This document shows positions 24,902 to 33,293 of a stretch of DNA of 64,000 nt, one piece after another. The stretch is from the NCBI GenBank assembly GCA_016861185.1, contig BOKW01000002.1, forward strand, positions 186,001 through 250,000, given 5' to 3'. Under the pieces are notes generated by a model. It saw only the letters and a list, made by a program, of their open reading frames with translations. It did not search any database and was not told the origin of the DNA. The stretch's first letter is position 1. The number at the start of each line of letters is the position of its first letter. A program made the position numbers and the translations under genes. Source of the stretch: Betaproteobacteria bacterium (GTDB taxonomy: Bacteria > Pseudomonadota > Gammaproteobacteria > Burkholderiales > Burkholderiaceae_F).

Positions 24902-26311
24902 TTGACCACGCTCGAAATCGTCGCATTGGCGCTGGCCGGCGCGTTGCTCGTCGCGCTCGTGGCCCTGGCGCTCGCGCTGCGCAAGCGCGAGCTGGCCGGC
25001 ATCGGCGCGCGCATCGACGAGCTGCAGCGAAGGTCCGACGAGCACGGCGAGCGGCTCGAGCGCGAGCTGCGCGCCGCGGTGGAGAACGCCGCGAGCCAGG
25101 TTCGCATCGAGACCGGTGCGCGACTGGCTGAACTGCAGACGGGACTGCTCGGGCAGTTGACCAGTCTGGCCGGCGTGCAGACGACGCAACTGGGCGGCTT
25201 CAGCCAGCAGGTTGCGCGGCTGTCGGAACTGGCCGAAGCCAGTGCGCGCGCCAACCGCGAAGAAAGCGCGGAGCAGCTGAAACGGCTCGCGCAGCTTCTG
25301 CAGCAGCAGGTCGCCGACCTCGGCCACGCGGTGCGGCAGCAGCTTGCCGAGGTCAGGCAGACGCTCGAAGCGCGGCTGCAGACGCTGCAGCAGGGCAACG
25401 AGGCGAAGCTCGAGCAGATGCGCGCGACGGTCGAGGAGAAGCTGCAGACGACGCTCGAAGCGCGGCTCGGCGAGTCCTTCCGCATCGTGTCGGAGCGGCT
25501 CGAACAGGTGCATCGCGGCCTCGGTGAGATGCAGGGGCTGGCGCAGGGCGTGGGCGATCTCAAACGCGTGCTGACGAACGTGAAGACGCGCGGCACCTTC
25601 GGCGAGGTGCAGCTCGCCGCGCTGCTGGAGCAGGTGCTGGCGGCCGATCAGTACGCGGCGAACGTCGCGACGCGGCCCGGTTCGAGCGAGCGCGTCGAGT
25701 TCGCGATCCGCATGCCGGGGCGCGAAGATGGCCGGTCGGTGTGGCTGCCGATCGACGCGAAGTTTCCGGCCGAAGACTACGAGCGCCTGCTCGCCGCGCA
25801 CGAAGCGGCCGACCCCGCCGGCGTCGAGGCGGCGGCCAAGGCGCTCGAGGCGCGCATCCGCAACGAAGCGCGCACCATCCGCGAGAAGTACGTCGAGCCG
25901 CCGCACACGACCGATTTCGCGATCCTGTTCCTGCCGACCGAGGGGCTGTTCGCCGAGGTGCTGCGCCGCCCGGGTCTGACGGAGGCGCTGAACCGCGAGC
26001 TGCGCGTCGTGATCGCCGGCCCGACGACGCTGTTCGCGATGCTCAACTCGCTGCAGATGGGCTTCCGCACGCTGGCGCTGGAGAAACGCTCGGCCGAGGT
26101 CTGGCAGGTGCTCGGCGCGGTGAAGACCGAGTTCGCGAAGTTCGGCGACGTGCTGGCCCGCCTCAGGGCGCAACTGGCGACAGCGTCGAACACGATCGAG
26201 GCGGCCGAGACGCGCACCCGCCAGATGGGACGGGCGCTCAAGGCCGTCGAGGCGCTGCCGGCCGAGCAGGCCGCTCGCTTGCTGCCGTCCGAGCCACGCG
26301 ACGAGGGCTGA
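24902..26311 (+). CDS. rmuC: DNA recombination protein RmuC
   Basis: A 469-residue protein with an N-terminal membrane anchor (about 3-25), a long coiled coil (about 30-215) and the RmuC nuclease-like domain (about 225-440, with VKTRGTFGEVQL, LPIDAKFPAEDYERL and FLPTEGLFAEVL). RmuC limits inversion and rearrangement at short repeats. The start is not an ATG: a TTG at 24902 behind GGGAGGT gives the usual membrane anchor, whereas the next in-frame ATG lies deep in the coiled coil. It follows the globin gene by 35 bases. Confidence 0.9.
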   Translation: MTTLEIVALALAGALLVALVALALALRKRELAGIGARIDELQRRSDEHGERLERELRAAVENAASQVRIETGARLAELQTGLLGQLTSLAGVQTTQLGGFSQQVARLSELAEASARANREESAEQLKRLAQLLQQQVADLGHAVRQQLAEVRQTLEARLQTLQQGNEAKLEQMRATVEEKLQTTLEARLGESFRIVSERLEQVHRGLGEMQGLAQGVGDLKRVLTNVKTRGTFGEVQLAALLEQVLAADQYAANVATRPGSSERVEFAIRMPGREDGRSVWLPIDAKFPAEDYERLLAAHEAADPAGVEAAAKALEARIRNEARTIREKYVEPPHTTDFAILFLPTEGLFAEVLRRPGLTEALNRELRVVIAGPTTLFAMLNSLQMGFRTLALEKRSAEVWQVLGAVKTEFAKFGDVLARLRAQLATASNTIEAAETRTRQMGRALKAVEALPAEQAARLLPSEPRDEG

Positions 26312-26365
26312 GCGCGGCCCGCGCAGCTTCCCGTACGCGGCCTTGAGGGGGCGAGCGCTCCAATT

Positions 26366-26408
26366 GCGCGGCCGAGGATGCCGAAGATTCACATTGCCTC
26401 GGCCGCGC
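26366..26408. repeat. 12-bp inverted repeat between rmuC and the GGDEF gene
   Basis: GCGCGGCCGAGG (26366-26377) and its perfect complement (26397-26408) are separated by 19 bases. It sits 55 bases after the rmuC stop. There is no T-run; it could be a weak terminator or a transcript-stability hairpin, or part of the leader of the following gene. Confidence 0.6.
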
Positions 26409-26455
26409 CCGGCAGGGTGTAATCGGCGTCATCCGCAGCCGCTTGCGACCTTTCG

Positions 26456-28090
26456 ATGGCAGAGGCCGACCCGCAACACGACGACGCCGACCGCTGGCTG
26501 CGCTACCGGGCGGCGATCGAGCACGCGGGCGACGGTTTTTTCGTCGTCGACCGCAACCTGCGCATCGTCGAAGTCAACGACACGCTGTGCGCGATGTTCG
26601 GCTATGCGCGACACGAGATGCTCGACCGCAATCCGCTCGATTTCGCCACGCCGGAAACGCGCGCAACCGTTCGCAACCAGTGGCAGAGCATCGACCGCGT
26701 CGAGCGGCGGCGCTATCGCTTCGAAGGCCAGCGCAAGGACGGCAGCCGCTTCCCCGTACTCGTGCGGTCGGTGACCCACCGCGGTGCCAACGGCGCGATC
26801 GACGGCTCGGTGGGTTTCGTCACCGACCTGTCCGAGATCGAGCAGGCGCAGCAGACGCTCGCCGCGTCCGAGCGCGAGCTGCGCTCCATCCTCGACAACA
26901 TGCAGGACACCTATTACCGCACCGACGTCGAAGGCCGCATCGTGCGCGCGTCGAAGTCGGCCGAGAAGCTGCTCGGCTACCCGATCGAGCAACTGATCGG
27001 CCGCCGGCTCGCCGACCTGTATTGCGAACCCGGCGAGCGCGACGAGTTCCTGCGCATGCTCGAAGCCAATGGCGGCTCGGCGCGGCAGTTCGAGTCGCGC
27101 CTGCGGCGCGGCGACGGCACGGTGATCTGGGTCTCGACCAACGCGCAGTACTACTGCGACGCCGCCGGCCGCGTCGCCGGCGTGGAGGGAACGACGCGCG
27201 ACATCACCGAGGCGCGCCGCGCGCAGGAGGAACTGCGCCTCGCGGCGCGCGTGTTCGAGTGCGCGGCCGAGGGGATCGTCATCACCGACCGCGCGCTCGC
27301 CATCCTGTCGGTCAACCCGGCATTTGCCGAAATGGCCGGCGTCGACCCGGCGCGGGCCGCCGGACAGAGGCTCGCCGATTTTGCCGCCGACGCCGCCGGC
27401 GAAGACCTCGAGGCGCGGCTGCGCCGGGCGCTCGCGGAGCGCGGCCAGTGGAGCGGCGAGGTGCGCGCGCGCCGCGCCGACGGCGGCGGCTTTTCGAACT
27501 GGCTCAGCGTGTCGACGGTGCGCGACCGCGCCGGCGAGCCGACCCACTGCGTGGCGATGTTCTCGGACATCACCGAGCGCAAGGCCTCGCAGGCGCGCAT
27601 GGCTTTCCTCGCGCACCATGACCCGCTGACGCAGCTTCCGAACCGGCTGCTGCTGCGCGACCGCGTCGACCAGGCGATCTCGCGCGCGGCGCGCTCGGGC
27701 ACGACGCTCGCCCTGCTGTTCGTCGACCTCGACGATTTCAAGCGCGTCAACGACTCGTTCGGACATCAGACCGGCGATGCGCTGCTGCGCGAGATCGCAG
27801 GCCGGCTCGCGCACTGCGTGCGCGAAACCGACACCGTCAGCCGCTACGGCGGCGACGAGTTCGTCATCGCGCTGCCCGACCTGACCGACGTCGGCGTGGT
27901 CGAGCGCGTCGCGCGCTGCATCGCCGAGCAGGTGTCGGCGCCGCTGCACGCCGGCGGCGTGGAGGTGCGCGTGTCGTGCTCGATCGGCGCGGCGATGTAT
28001 CCGGGCGACGGCGAGGACTGCGACGCGCTCGTGCAGCGCGCCGACGCCTCGATGTACGCTGCCAAGCGCGCCGGGCGCGCGCTTGCCTAG
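26456..28090 (+). CDS. Diguanylate cyclase with three PAS domains
   Basis: A 544-residue cytoplasmic signalling protein. Three PAS domains occupy about 14-130, 138-260 and 262-380, each ending in a PAC-like segment (DLSEIEQAQ, TTRDITEARR, MFSDITERK). The GGDEF domain (about 385-540) has the intact active site YGGDEF and the inhibitory I-site RETD five residues before it, so it should make cyclic di-GMP with product feedback. There is no EAL or membrane segment. The signal seen by the PAS domains cannot be told. Its stop codon overlaps the convergent DAHP synthase gene at the palindrome CTAG. Confidence 0.95.
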   Translation: MAEADPQHDDADRWLRYRAAIEHAGDGFFVVDRNLRIVEVNDTLCAMFGYARHEMLDRNPLDFATPETRATVRNQWQSIDRVERRRYRFEGQRKDGSRFPVLVRSVTHRGANGAIDGSVGFVTDLSEIEQAQQTLAASERELRSILDNMQDTYYRTDVEGRIVRASKSAEKLLGYPIEQLIGRRLADLYCEPGERDEFLRMLEANGGSARQFESRLRRGDGTVIWVSTNAQYYCDAAGRVAGVEGTTRDITEARRAQEELRLAARVFECAAEGIVITDRALAILSVNPAFAEMAGVDPARAAGQRLADFAADAAGEDLEARLRRALAERGQWSGEVRARRADGGGFSNWLSVSTVRDRAGEPTHCVAMFSDITERKASQARMAFLAHHDPLTQLPNRLLLRDRVDQAISRAARSGTTLALLFVDLDDFKRVNDSFGHQTGDALLREIAGRLAHCVRETDTVSRYGGDEFVIALPDLTDVGVVERVARCIAEQVSAPLHAGGVEVRVSCSIGAAMYPGDGEDCDALVQRADASMYAAKRAGRALA

Positions 28091-29187
28091 CTCCGCGTCG
28101 CGCGACGCTGCGCGATCACCGGTGCCAGTTCCGCATGCGCACGGCGCAGCAGCTCCTCAGTCGTATCCCAGCCGATGCAGGCGTCGGTCACCGAAACGCC
28201 GTAGGCCAGTTGCGAAAGATCCTCCGGAATCGGCTGGTTGCCCGGGTTGATGTGGCTCTCGAGCATCATGCCGACGATGGAGATCGACCCCTCCTTGATC
28301 TGGTGCACGCAGTCGGCGAAAACGAGCGGCTGCAGCGAAGGATCCTTCAGCGAGTTCGCGTGCGAGCAGTCGACGACGATGTTCGGCGCCAGACCGGCCT
28401 TCACGAGCGCTCGTTCGGCGAGCTTGACGCTGACGGAGTCGTAGTTCGGCCGCCCGCCGCCGCCGCGCAGCACCAGATGGCCGTGCGCGTTGCCGCGCGT
28501 GCGAACGACGGCCGTTCGGCCGTCGGCGTTGATGCCGAGAAAGCTGTGCGGATGCGCTGCCGACTTGATCGCGTTGATCGCGACGTCGAGCGCGCCGTCG
28601 GTGCCGTTCTTGAAGCCCACCGGCGTCGACAGGCCGCTCGCCATTTCGCGGTGGGTCTGCGATTCGGTGGTGCGCGCGCCGATCGCGTACCAGGCGATCA
28701 GATCGGCCAGGTACTGGGGGGACAGCGGATCGAGCGCCTCGGAACCCGTCGGCAGGCCCAGCTCCGCCAGATCCAGCAGCAGTTGCCGCGCGCGCGTGAT
28801 GCCTTCCTCGATGTGGAAGGAGTCGTCCATGCGCGGGTCGTTGATGAAGCCCTTCCAGCCGGTCGCCGTGCGCGGCTTCTCGAAGTACACGCGCATCACA
28901 ACGAACATCGTTTCGGTCAGCTCGCCGGCGAGCCGCCCGAGCCGGCGCGCATAGTCGAGCGCCGCGACGGGGTCGTGAATCGAGCAGGGACCGGCGACGA
29001 CGAAAATGCGCGGATCGCGTCGCTCGAGGATCGCGCGCAGCGTCGCGCGCCCGCGCGCGACCGTCTCGGCGGCTTTCGCCGTCAGGGGCGCGCGCGCATG
29101 CACCTCGGCGGGCGTGGGCATCGCGTCGAAGCCGATGACGTTGACGTTTTCGAGGGCCGGCGCGGCCGGCGGCCGTGCGTGGTTCAT
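28087..29187 (-). CDS. aroG: 3-deoxy-7-phosphoheptulonate synthase (class I, AroG-type)
   Basis: A 366-residue enzyme that condenses phosphoenolpyruvate and erythrose 4-phosphate, the first step of aromatic amino acid synthesis. Family segments FVVAGPCSIHD, YFEKPRTATGWKGFINDP, GARTTESQTHREMASGLS and VDCSHANSLKD (substrate and metal binding) are all present. Length matches E. coli AroF/G/H. Which aromatic amino acid inhibits it cannot be predicted from sequence alone. The aminotransferase gene begins 28 bases upstream on the same strand, so the two may be co-transcribed. Confidence 0.96.
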   Translation of the reverse strand: MNHARPPAAPALENVNVIGFDAMPTPAEVHARAPLTAKAAETVARGRATLRAILERRDPRIFVVAGPCSIHDPVAALDYARRLGRLAGELTETMFVVMRVYFEKPRTATGWKGFINDPRMDDSFHIEEGITRARQLLLDLAELGLPTGSEALDPLSPQYLADLIAWYAIGARTTESQTHREMASGLSTPVGFKNGTDGALDVAINAIKSAAHPHSFLGINADGRTAVVRTRGNAHGHLVLRGGGGRPNYDSVSVKLAERALVKAGLAPNIVVDCSHANSLKDPSLQPLVFADCVHQIKEGSISIVGMMLESHINPGNQPIPEDLSQLAYGVSVTDACIGWDTTEELLRRAHAELAPVIAQRRATRS

Positions 29188-29215
29188 GCTGAGCCCGTCG
29201 GAGGCGCGAGCGTCT

Positions 29216-30418
29216 TCATGCGGCCTGCAGCCGGTCGAGCGCGGCGCGCAGCGTTTCGTCCTTCTTCGCGAAACAGAAGCGGACGACGCGCCCCTCGAAC
29301 GGCCGTTCGTAGAAGACCGACACGGGAATCACCGCGACCCCGTAGTCGACGATCATCTTCTGCGCGAACTCGGCTTCGGGCAGGTCGGAGAGCGCCGAGT
29401 AATCCGCGAGCACGAAATACGTGCCTTCGCAGGGCAGCAGGCGGAAGCGCGTACGCGCCAGCCCCGCGACGAAAAGGTCGCGCTTGGCCTGGTAGAACGC
29501 CGCCAGCGTCTGGTAGGGCGCGGCGTCCTCGAGGTAACGCGCCACCGCGTGCTGCCCGGGCGTGTTGACCGCGAACACCATGAACTGGTGGACCTTGCGC
29601 AGCTCGGCGGAGAGCGCGCGCGGCGCACAGGCGTAGCCGATCTTCCAGCCGGTCGTATGGAAGGTCTTGCCGAAGCTGGAGATCACGACGCTGCGCTCGG
29701 CGAGCAGCGGCGAAGTCGCGACCGACCGGTGCGGCTGGCCGTCGAAGACGATGTGCTCGTAGACCTCGTCGGAGATCACGAACAGACCGGTCGATTCGAC
29801 GATCGCCTCGAGCGCGCGCAGATCTTCCTCGCGCAGGATGCGGCCGGTCGGGTTGTGCGGGAAGTTGATCATCAGCGCGCGCGTGCGCGGCGTGATTGCC
29901 CCGCGCACGCGGTCCCAGTCGGGGGCATAGCCGCGCGCGGCGTCCAGGGGCACGAATACCGGACGCGCGCCGGCCAGCTCGATCGACGGTACGTAGCTGT
30001 CGTAGACGGGTTCGAGCACGATCACTTCGTCGCCGGGCCGCGCGAGGGCGAGCACAGCGGTCATCAGCGCCTGTGTGGCGCCGGCCGTGATCGTGATCTC
30101 GGTTTCCGCGTCGTACGCGCGGCCGTACAGTCGCGCGATCTTGGCGGCGATCGCCTGCCGCAGCGCGGGCACGCCCGCCATCGGCGCGTACTGGTTGTGG
30201 CCGGCCGCGATCGCTTCAGCGAAGTAGCGCTGCAGCTTCGGGTCGCAGTCGAAGTCCGGAAAGCCCTGGCCGAGGTTGACCGCGCCGTGCTTCGCCGCCA
30301 GCGCCGACATCACCGTGAAGATCGTCGTGCCGACGCGGGGCAGCTTCGACGGGCCGAGCAGCGCGGCGAGGTCGGGCGCGGTCGGGCGCGGTGCAAAGGA
30401 CGCAGAATCGTTTGACAT
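29216..30418 (-). CDS. PLP-dependent aminotransferase (methionine/aromatic type, YbdL-like)
   Basis: A 400-residue fold-type I aminotransferase. The PLP-binding lysine is K251 in SSFGKTFHTTGWKIGY, with NFPHNPTG (about 185) binding the cofactor and substrate carboxylate. Similarity is to YbdL-type methionine transaminases, which also accept aromatic amino acids. Placed 28 bases ahead of a DAHP synthase gene, it may serve the last step of phenylalanine or tyrosine synthesis, or methionine salvage; the sequence does not settle which. The 196 bases upstream of its start are shared with the divergent M14 peptidase and contain a -10-like TATACT (30488-30493). Confidence 0.92.
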   Translation of the reverse strand: MSNDSASFAPRPTAPDLAALLGPSKLPRVGTTIFTVMSALAAKHGAVNLGQGFPDFDCDPKLQRYFAEAIAAGHNQYAPMAGVPALRQAIAAKIARLYGRAYDAETEITITAGATQALMTAVLALARPGDEVIVLEPVYDSYVPSIELAGARPVFVPLDAARGYAPDWDRVRGAITPRTRALMINFPHNPTGRILREEDLRALEAIVESTGLFVISDEVYEHIVFDGQPHRSVATSPLLAERSVVISSFGKTFHTTGWKIGYACAPRALSAELRKVHQFMVFAVNTPGQHAVARYLEDAAPYQTLAAFYQAKRDLFVAGLARTRFRLLPCEGTYFVLADYSALSDLPEAEFAQKMIVDYGVAVIPVSVFYERPFEGRVVRFCFAKKDETLRAALDRLQAA

Positions 30419-30614
30419 CGGAGCCGCGGCGCGAGAGCAGAATCATCGCGCGGCGCGCGACGAGGCAGGTCGAAACGGCGCGCAAATTATACTTTCGCGC
30501 GCCGCTTTCCCTCGGAAGAGGCCGCATGCAGCAAGCCGACGACGCCGTACCCGACTTCGCCTTTGCCGCGAGCCGCGCGGACGGTGCGCGCCGATTCCCG
30601 CATCGGCTGGGCCG

Positions 30615-31760
30615 ATGACGCTGCACGTTTCCAGCGCGTTCGACGGCGGCGCGATCGAGGTGGTCCGCTGCGAAGCGCCCGACGCGATCGAGCTTGCGAT
30701 CCGCCGCGACCTGCGCGCCGACGGAACGGCGTCCGAGTTCCTGCAATGGTTCTACTTCCGCGTCGGCGGGGCGGCGGGCCGCCCACTCGTGCTGCGCATC
30801 GTCAACGCCGGATCGACGACCTATCCGAAAGGCTGGGAAGGCTACGCCGCGCTGGCAAGCTGCGACCGCAAGTACTGGCAGCGCGTCTCGACGCAGTTCG
30901 ACGGTCAGGTGCTGACGATCCTTCCAGGTGTGGCGGCCGATCCGTTCTACCTGGCCTACTTCGAGCCGTATTCGTGGGAGCGCCATCTCGACCTGCTCGC
31001 CGATGCGGTCGCGCGCGGCGCCGCGCTGCGCCGGCTCGGCGCCAGTATTCAGGGGCGCGACGTCGATTCGCTCGTCGTCGGCGAAGGCGCGCGCATCGTC
31101 TGGATCATCGCGCGCCAGCATCCCGGTGAAACGATGGCCGAGTGGTTCGTCGAGGGCCTGCTCGAACGCCTGCTCGACACGGCCGATCCGCTCGCGCGGG
31201 AGCTGCGGCGGCGCGCGACCTTCCACGTCGTGCCGAACATGAATCCGGACGGCTCGGTGCTCGGCAACCTGCGCAGCAACGCCGCCGGTGCGAATCTGAA
31301 CCGCGAATGGCTCGCGCCGTCGCGCAGCCGCAGCCCCGAAGTGGCGTGCGTGCGCGACGCGCTGCACGCGACGGGGGTGGACGCGTTCTTCGACATCCAC
31401 GGCGACGAGAACCTGCCTTACGTCTTCGTCGCCGGCTGCGAGATGCTGCCGGAGTTCGGCGCGCGGCAGCGCGCCGAGCAGGACGCGTTCTGCGAGGACT
31501 TCAAGCGCGCCAGCCCCGACTTCCAGACGCGGCACGGCTATGCGGCCGACAAGTACCGGGACGAGCTGCTCAAGCTCGCATCGAAGTACGTCGGCCACAC
31601 GTTCGGCCGCCTGTCGCTGACGCTCGAGATGCCGTTCAAGGACAACGCCGACGCGCCCGATCCGCGCACCGGCTGGAGCGCGGCGCGTTCGCGGCGGCTG
31701 GGCCGTGCGCTGCTCGATCCGTTGTACGGACATCTGCTGCGGCTCGGGGCGACGCGATGA
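30615..31760 (+). CDS. M14-family zinc carboxypeptidase (cytosolic carboxypeptidase-like)
   Basis: A 381-residue protein of the M14 family closest to the cytosolic carboxypeptidase (Nna1/AGBL) branch. An N-terminal beta domain (about 1-125, with SEFLQWFYFRV and ASCDRKYWQRV) precedes the catalytic domain. Zinc ligands are H169 and E172 in RQHPGE and H262 in DIHGDE, and the general base is E338 in LTLEMPF. No signal peptide is present, so it acts in the cytoplasm. The eukaryotic relatives trim glutamates from tubulin; the bacterial substrate is unknown. The next gene starts in its stop codon (ATGA). Confidence 0.9.
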   Translation: MTLHVSSAFDGGAIEVVRCEAPDAIELAIRRDLRADGTASEFLQWFYFRVGGAAGRPLVLRIVNAGSTTYPKGWEGYAALASCDRKYWQRVSTQFDGQVLTILPGVAADPFYLAYFEPYSWERHLDLLADAVARGAALRRLGASIQGRDVDSLVVGEGARIVWIIARQHPGETMAEWFVEGLLERLLDTADPLARELRRRATFHVVPNMNPDGSVLGNLRSNAAGANLNREWLAPSRSRSPEVACVRDALHATGVDAFFDIHGDENLPYVFVAGCEMLPEFGARQRAEQDAFCEDFKRASPDFQTRHGYAADKYRDELLKLASKYVGHTFGRLSLTLEMPFKDNADAPDPRTGWSAARSRRLGRALLDPLYGHLLRLGATR

Positions 31761-32797
31761 CGATCGCGGGCGGCCGCAAGGTGAACCTGCGGCGGGCGGC
31801 GCTGGCCGACCGGCCGCGCGTCTACGCGTGGATGGTCGACTCCGATCTGACGCCGGGGATGATGGGGCGGCCTCTTTATCCCGACCATCCTCCGCCGAGC
31901 TACGAGCAGTTCTGCGAGGACTACGAACCGTACTTCTTCGAAGGATCGCGTCCGTTCGACGGCCGCGGCCTGATCGTTCAGGCCGACGGCGCCGACATCG
32001 GCTTCCTCGCCTATCGGCGCGTCGATCTGCTGCGCGATGTCGTCGAACTCGACCTGTGGTTCGCCGGCCTGCGCCATTGCGGGCAGGGTCGCGGCTCGGA
32101 GGCGCTCGCGCTGGCGTGCGAGTGGCTGCAGGAGAACTTCGGCGTCAACCGCTTCCTCGTGCGCCCTTCGCGCCGCAACGTGCGGGCGCTGCGCGCGGTC
32201 CGGCGCGCGGGCTTCAGGGAAACCGATCTGCAGGCGCGCGAAGTGAGCGCGAAGCTCGCGCTGCCCAAGGGCCGCTACTTCGACGAAGTGCTGCTGTTCC
32301 GCGTGCTGACGCCGCCGGCGGCGCAGCTCGAGCGGGCCGACGATCGCGTGTACGTCTTCGTCGACAGCGAGTTCACGAGCCTCGCCGAGCCGCGGCTGAT
32401 CAGCGTCGGCGCGGTCGCGAGCGATACGACCGCCTTCTATTGCGAGCTGAACGACTGGCCCGAGGAGCATTGCAGCGAGTTCGTGCGCGAATCGGTACTG
32501 CCGCAGCTCGAAGGAGGTGCCGTGCCGCATCCCGTAGCGGCCGACGCGTTCGCGCGTTGGATCGCCGAGCGCGCCGCGTCGGCACCGGTGACGATCGTCT
32601 CGGACTCGGGCTTCGACCGCTGGGCGCTGGCGGATCTGCTCGGTCGCGAGGATCTGCCGGCCGGTGCCGAATGGCGGCAGGTGCCGCTCGACGTCGAGCG
32701 CCTGGACGACAGCGCGCGTGCGCTCGGGCTGCGCCGCCACCACGCGCTCGACGATGCGCGCGCCTTGCGGCACGCGCTGCTCGGTTCGGCCCGCTGA
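31757..32797 (+). CDS. GNAT acetyltransferase fused to a DEDDh 3'-5' exonuclease
   Basis: One 346-residue frame with two unrelated domains. Residues about 8-185 are a GNAT acetyltransferase (FLAYRRVDLLRDVVELDLWF, GQGRGSEALALACEWL as the acetyl-CoA loop, RPSRRNVRALRAVRRAGF). Residues 197-346 are a DnaQ/RNase-T-like exonuclease with the full DEDDh set: D203 and E205 in VDSEF, D283 in SDSGFD, H328 and D333 in HHALDDARAL. It overlaps the M14 peptidase gene by four bases. I know of no standard function for this pair of activities in one chain; RNA or tRNA handling is a guess. Confidence 0.85.
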   Translation: MTIAGGRKVNLRRAALADRPRVYAWMVDSDLTPGMMGRPLYPDHPPPSYEQFCEDYEPYFFEGSRPFDGRGLIVQADGADIGFLAYRRVDLLRDVVELDLWFAGLRHCGQGRGSEALALACEWLQENFGVNRFLVRPSRRNVRALRAVRRAGFRETDLQAREVSAKLALPKGRYFDEVLLFRVLTPPAAQLERADDRVYVFVDSEFTSLAEPRLISVGAVASDTTAFYCELNDWPEEHCSEFVRESVLPQLEGGAVPHPVAADAFARWIAERAASAPVTIVSDSGFDRWALADLLGREDLPAGAEWRQVPLDVERLDDSARALGLRRHHALDDARALRHALLGSAR

Positions 32798-32831
32798 CCC
32801 AGCCGGTGCCGCGCGCCCGATTCTGCGCCGA

Positions 32832-33293
32832 TCAGACGCGGGCAGCGTCCGGCGCGAGCCCGAGCACCGCCGGCGCCGCTGCGGCCCCGACGATCTTCAA
32901 CCCGACGCGCGCGGCGCGCCGGCGCAACGCGAGCAGCGCGCGGTCCTTCGAGACCAGCGCGTCGGCGCGCGCGCAAACGGCGAGTTCGACGAACTTCTGA
33001 TCGCGCGGATCGCGGCAGGCGAACGGGGCGGGAAAGACGTGCGCGATCGGCATGGCGCGGGTACGCCACGCCGCGAGCAGCATCGAGCGCAGGTCAGCGT
33101 CGAGCGCAAAGCACGGGCGCGCGAGCACGTCGGCGAGCTCCGCATCGCAGTCGGCCGAGCGCAGCGCGACCACCCGACCCTCGTCGAACGCAGCGCGCAG
33201 CGGACGGGCGAGGGGATCGTCGAACACCCAGAAGTCGAGCAGCACGTTGGTGTCGAACACCACCCGCGGCGGCGAGCGGTCCCGGCCGATCAT
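32832..33293 (-). CDS. PIN-domain protein, putative toxin-type ribonuclease
   Basis: A 153-residue PIN protein (COG1569-like). Acidic metal-binding residues are visible at the standard places: D in VVFDTNVLLD, E in AELADVLARP, D in RDQKFVELAV and D in VSKDRALLAL. Such proteins are single-strand ribonucleases, mostly toxins paired with an antitoxin. No antitoxin-like gene is adjacent; the start overlaps the stop of the alcohol dehydrogenase gene (ATGA), so it is translated from that operon. It may be a solitary or housekeeping PIN nuclease. It ends convergently 35 bases from the GNAT-exonuclease gene. Confidence 0.85.
   Translation of the reverse strand: MIGRDRSPPRVVFDTNVLLDFWVFDDPLARPLRAAFDEGRVVALRSADCDAELADVLARPCFALDADLRSMLLAAWRTRAMPIAHVFPAPFACRDPRDQKFVELAVCARADALVSKDRALLALRRRAARVGLKIVGAAAAPAVLGLAPDAARV

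Noticed and set aside
30391-30618. Small 75-codon gene upstream of the M14 peptidase
   Set aside because: The frame overlaps the aminotransferase start, has no Shine-Dalgarno and no recognisable features.
32832-33293. Complete toxin-antitoxin module
   Set aside because: No antitoxin-like gene lies on either side of the PIN gene; its neighbours are an alcohol dehydrogenase and the GNAT-exonuclease.
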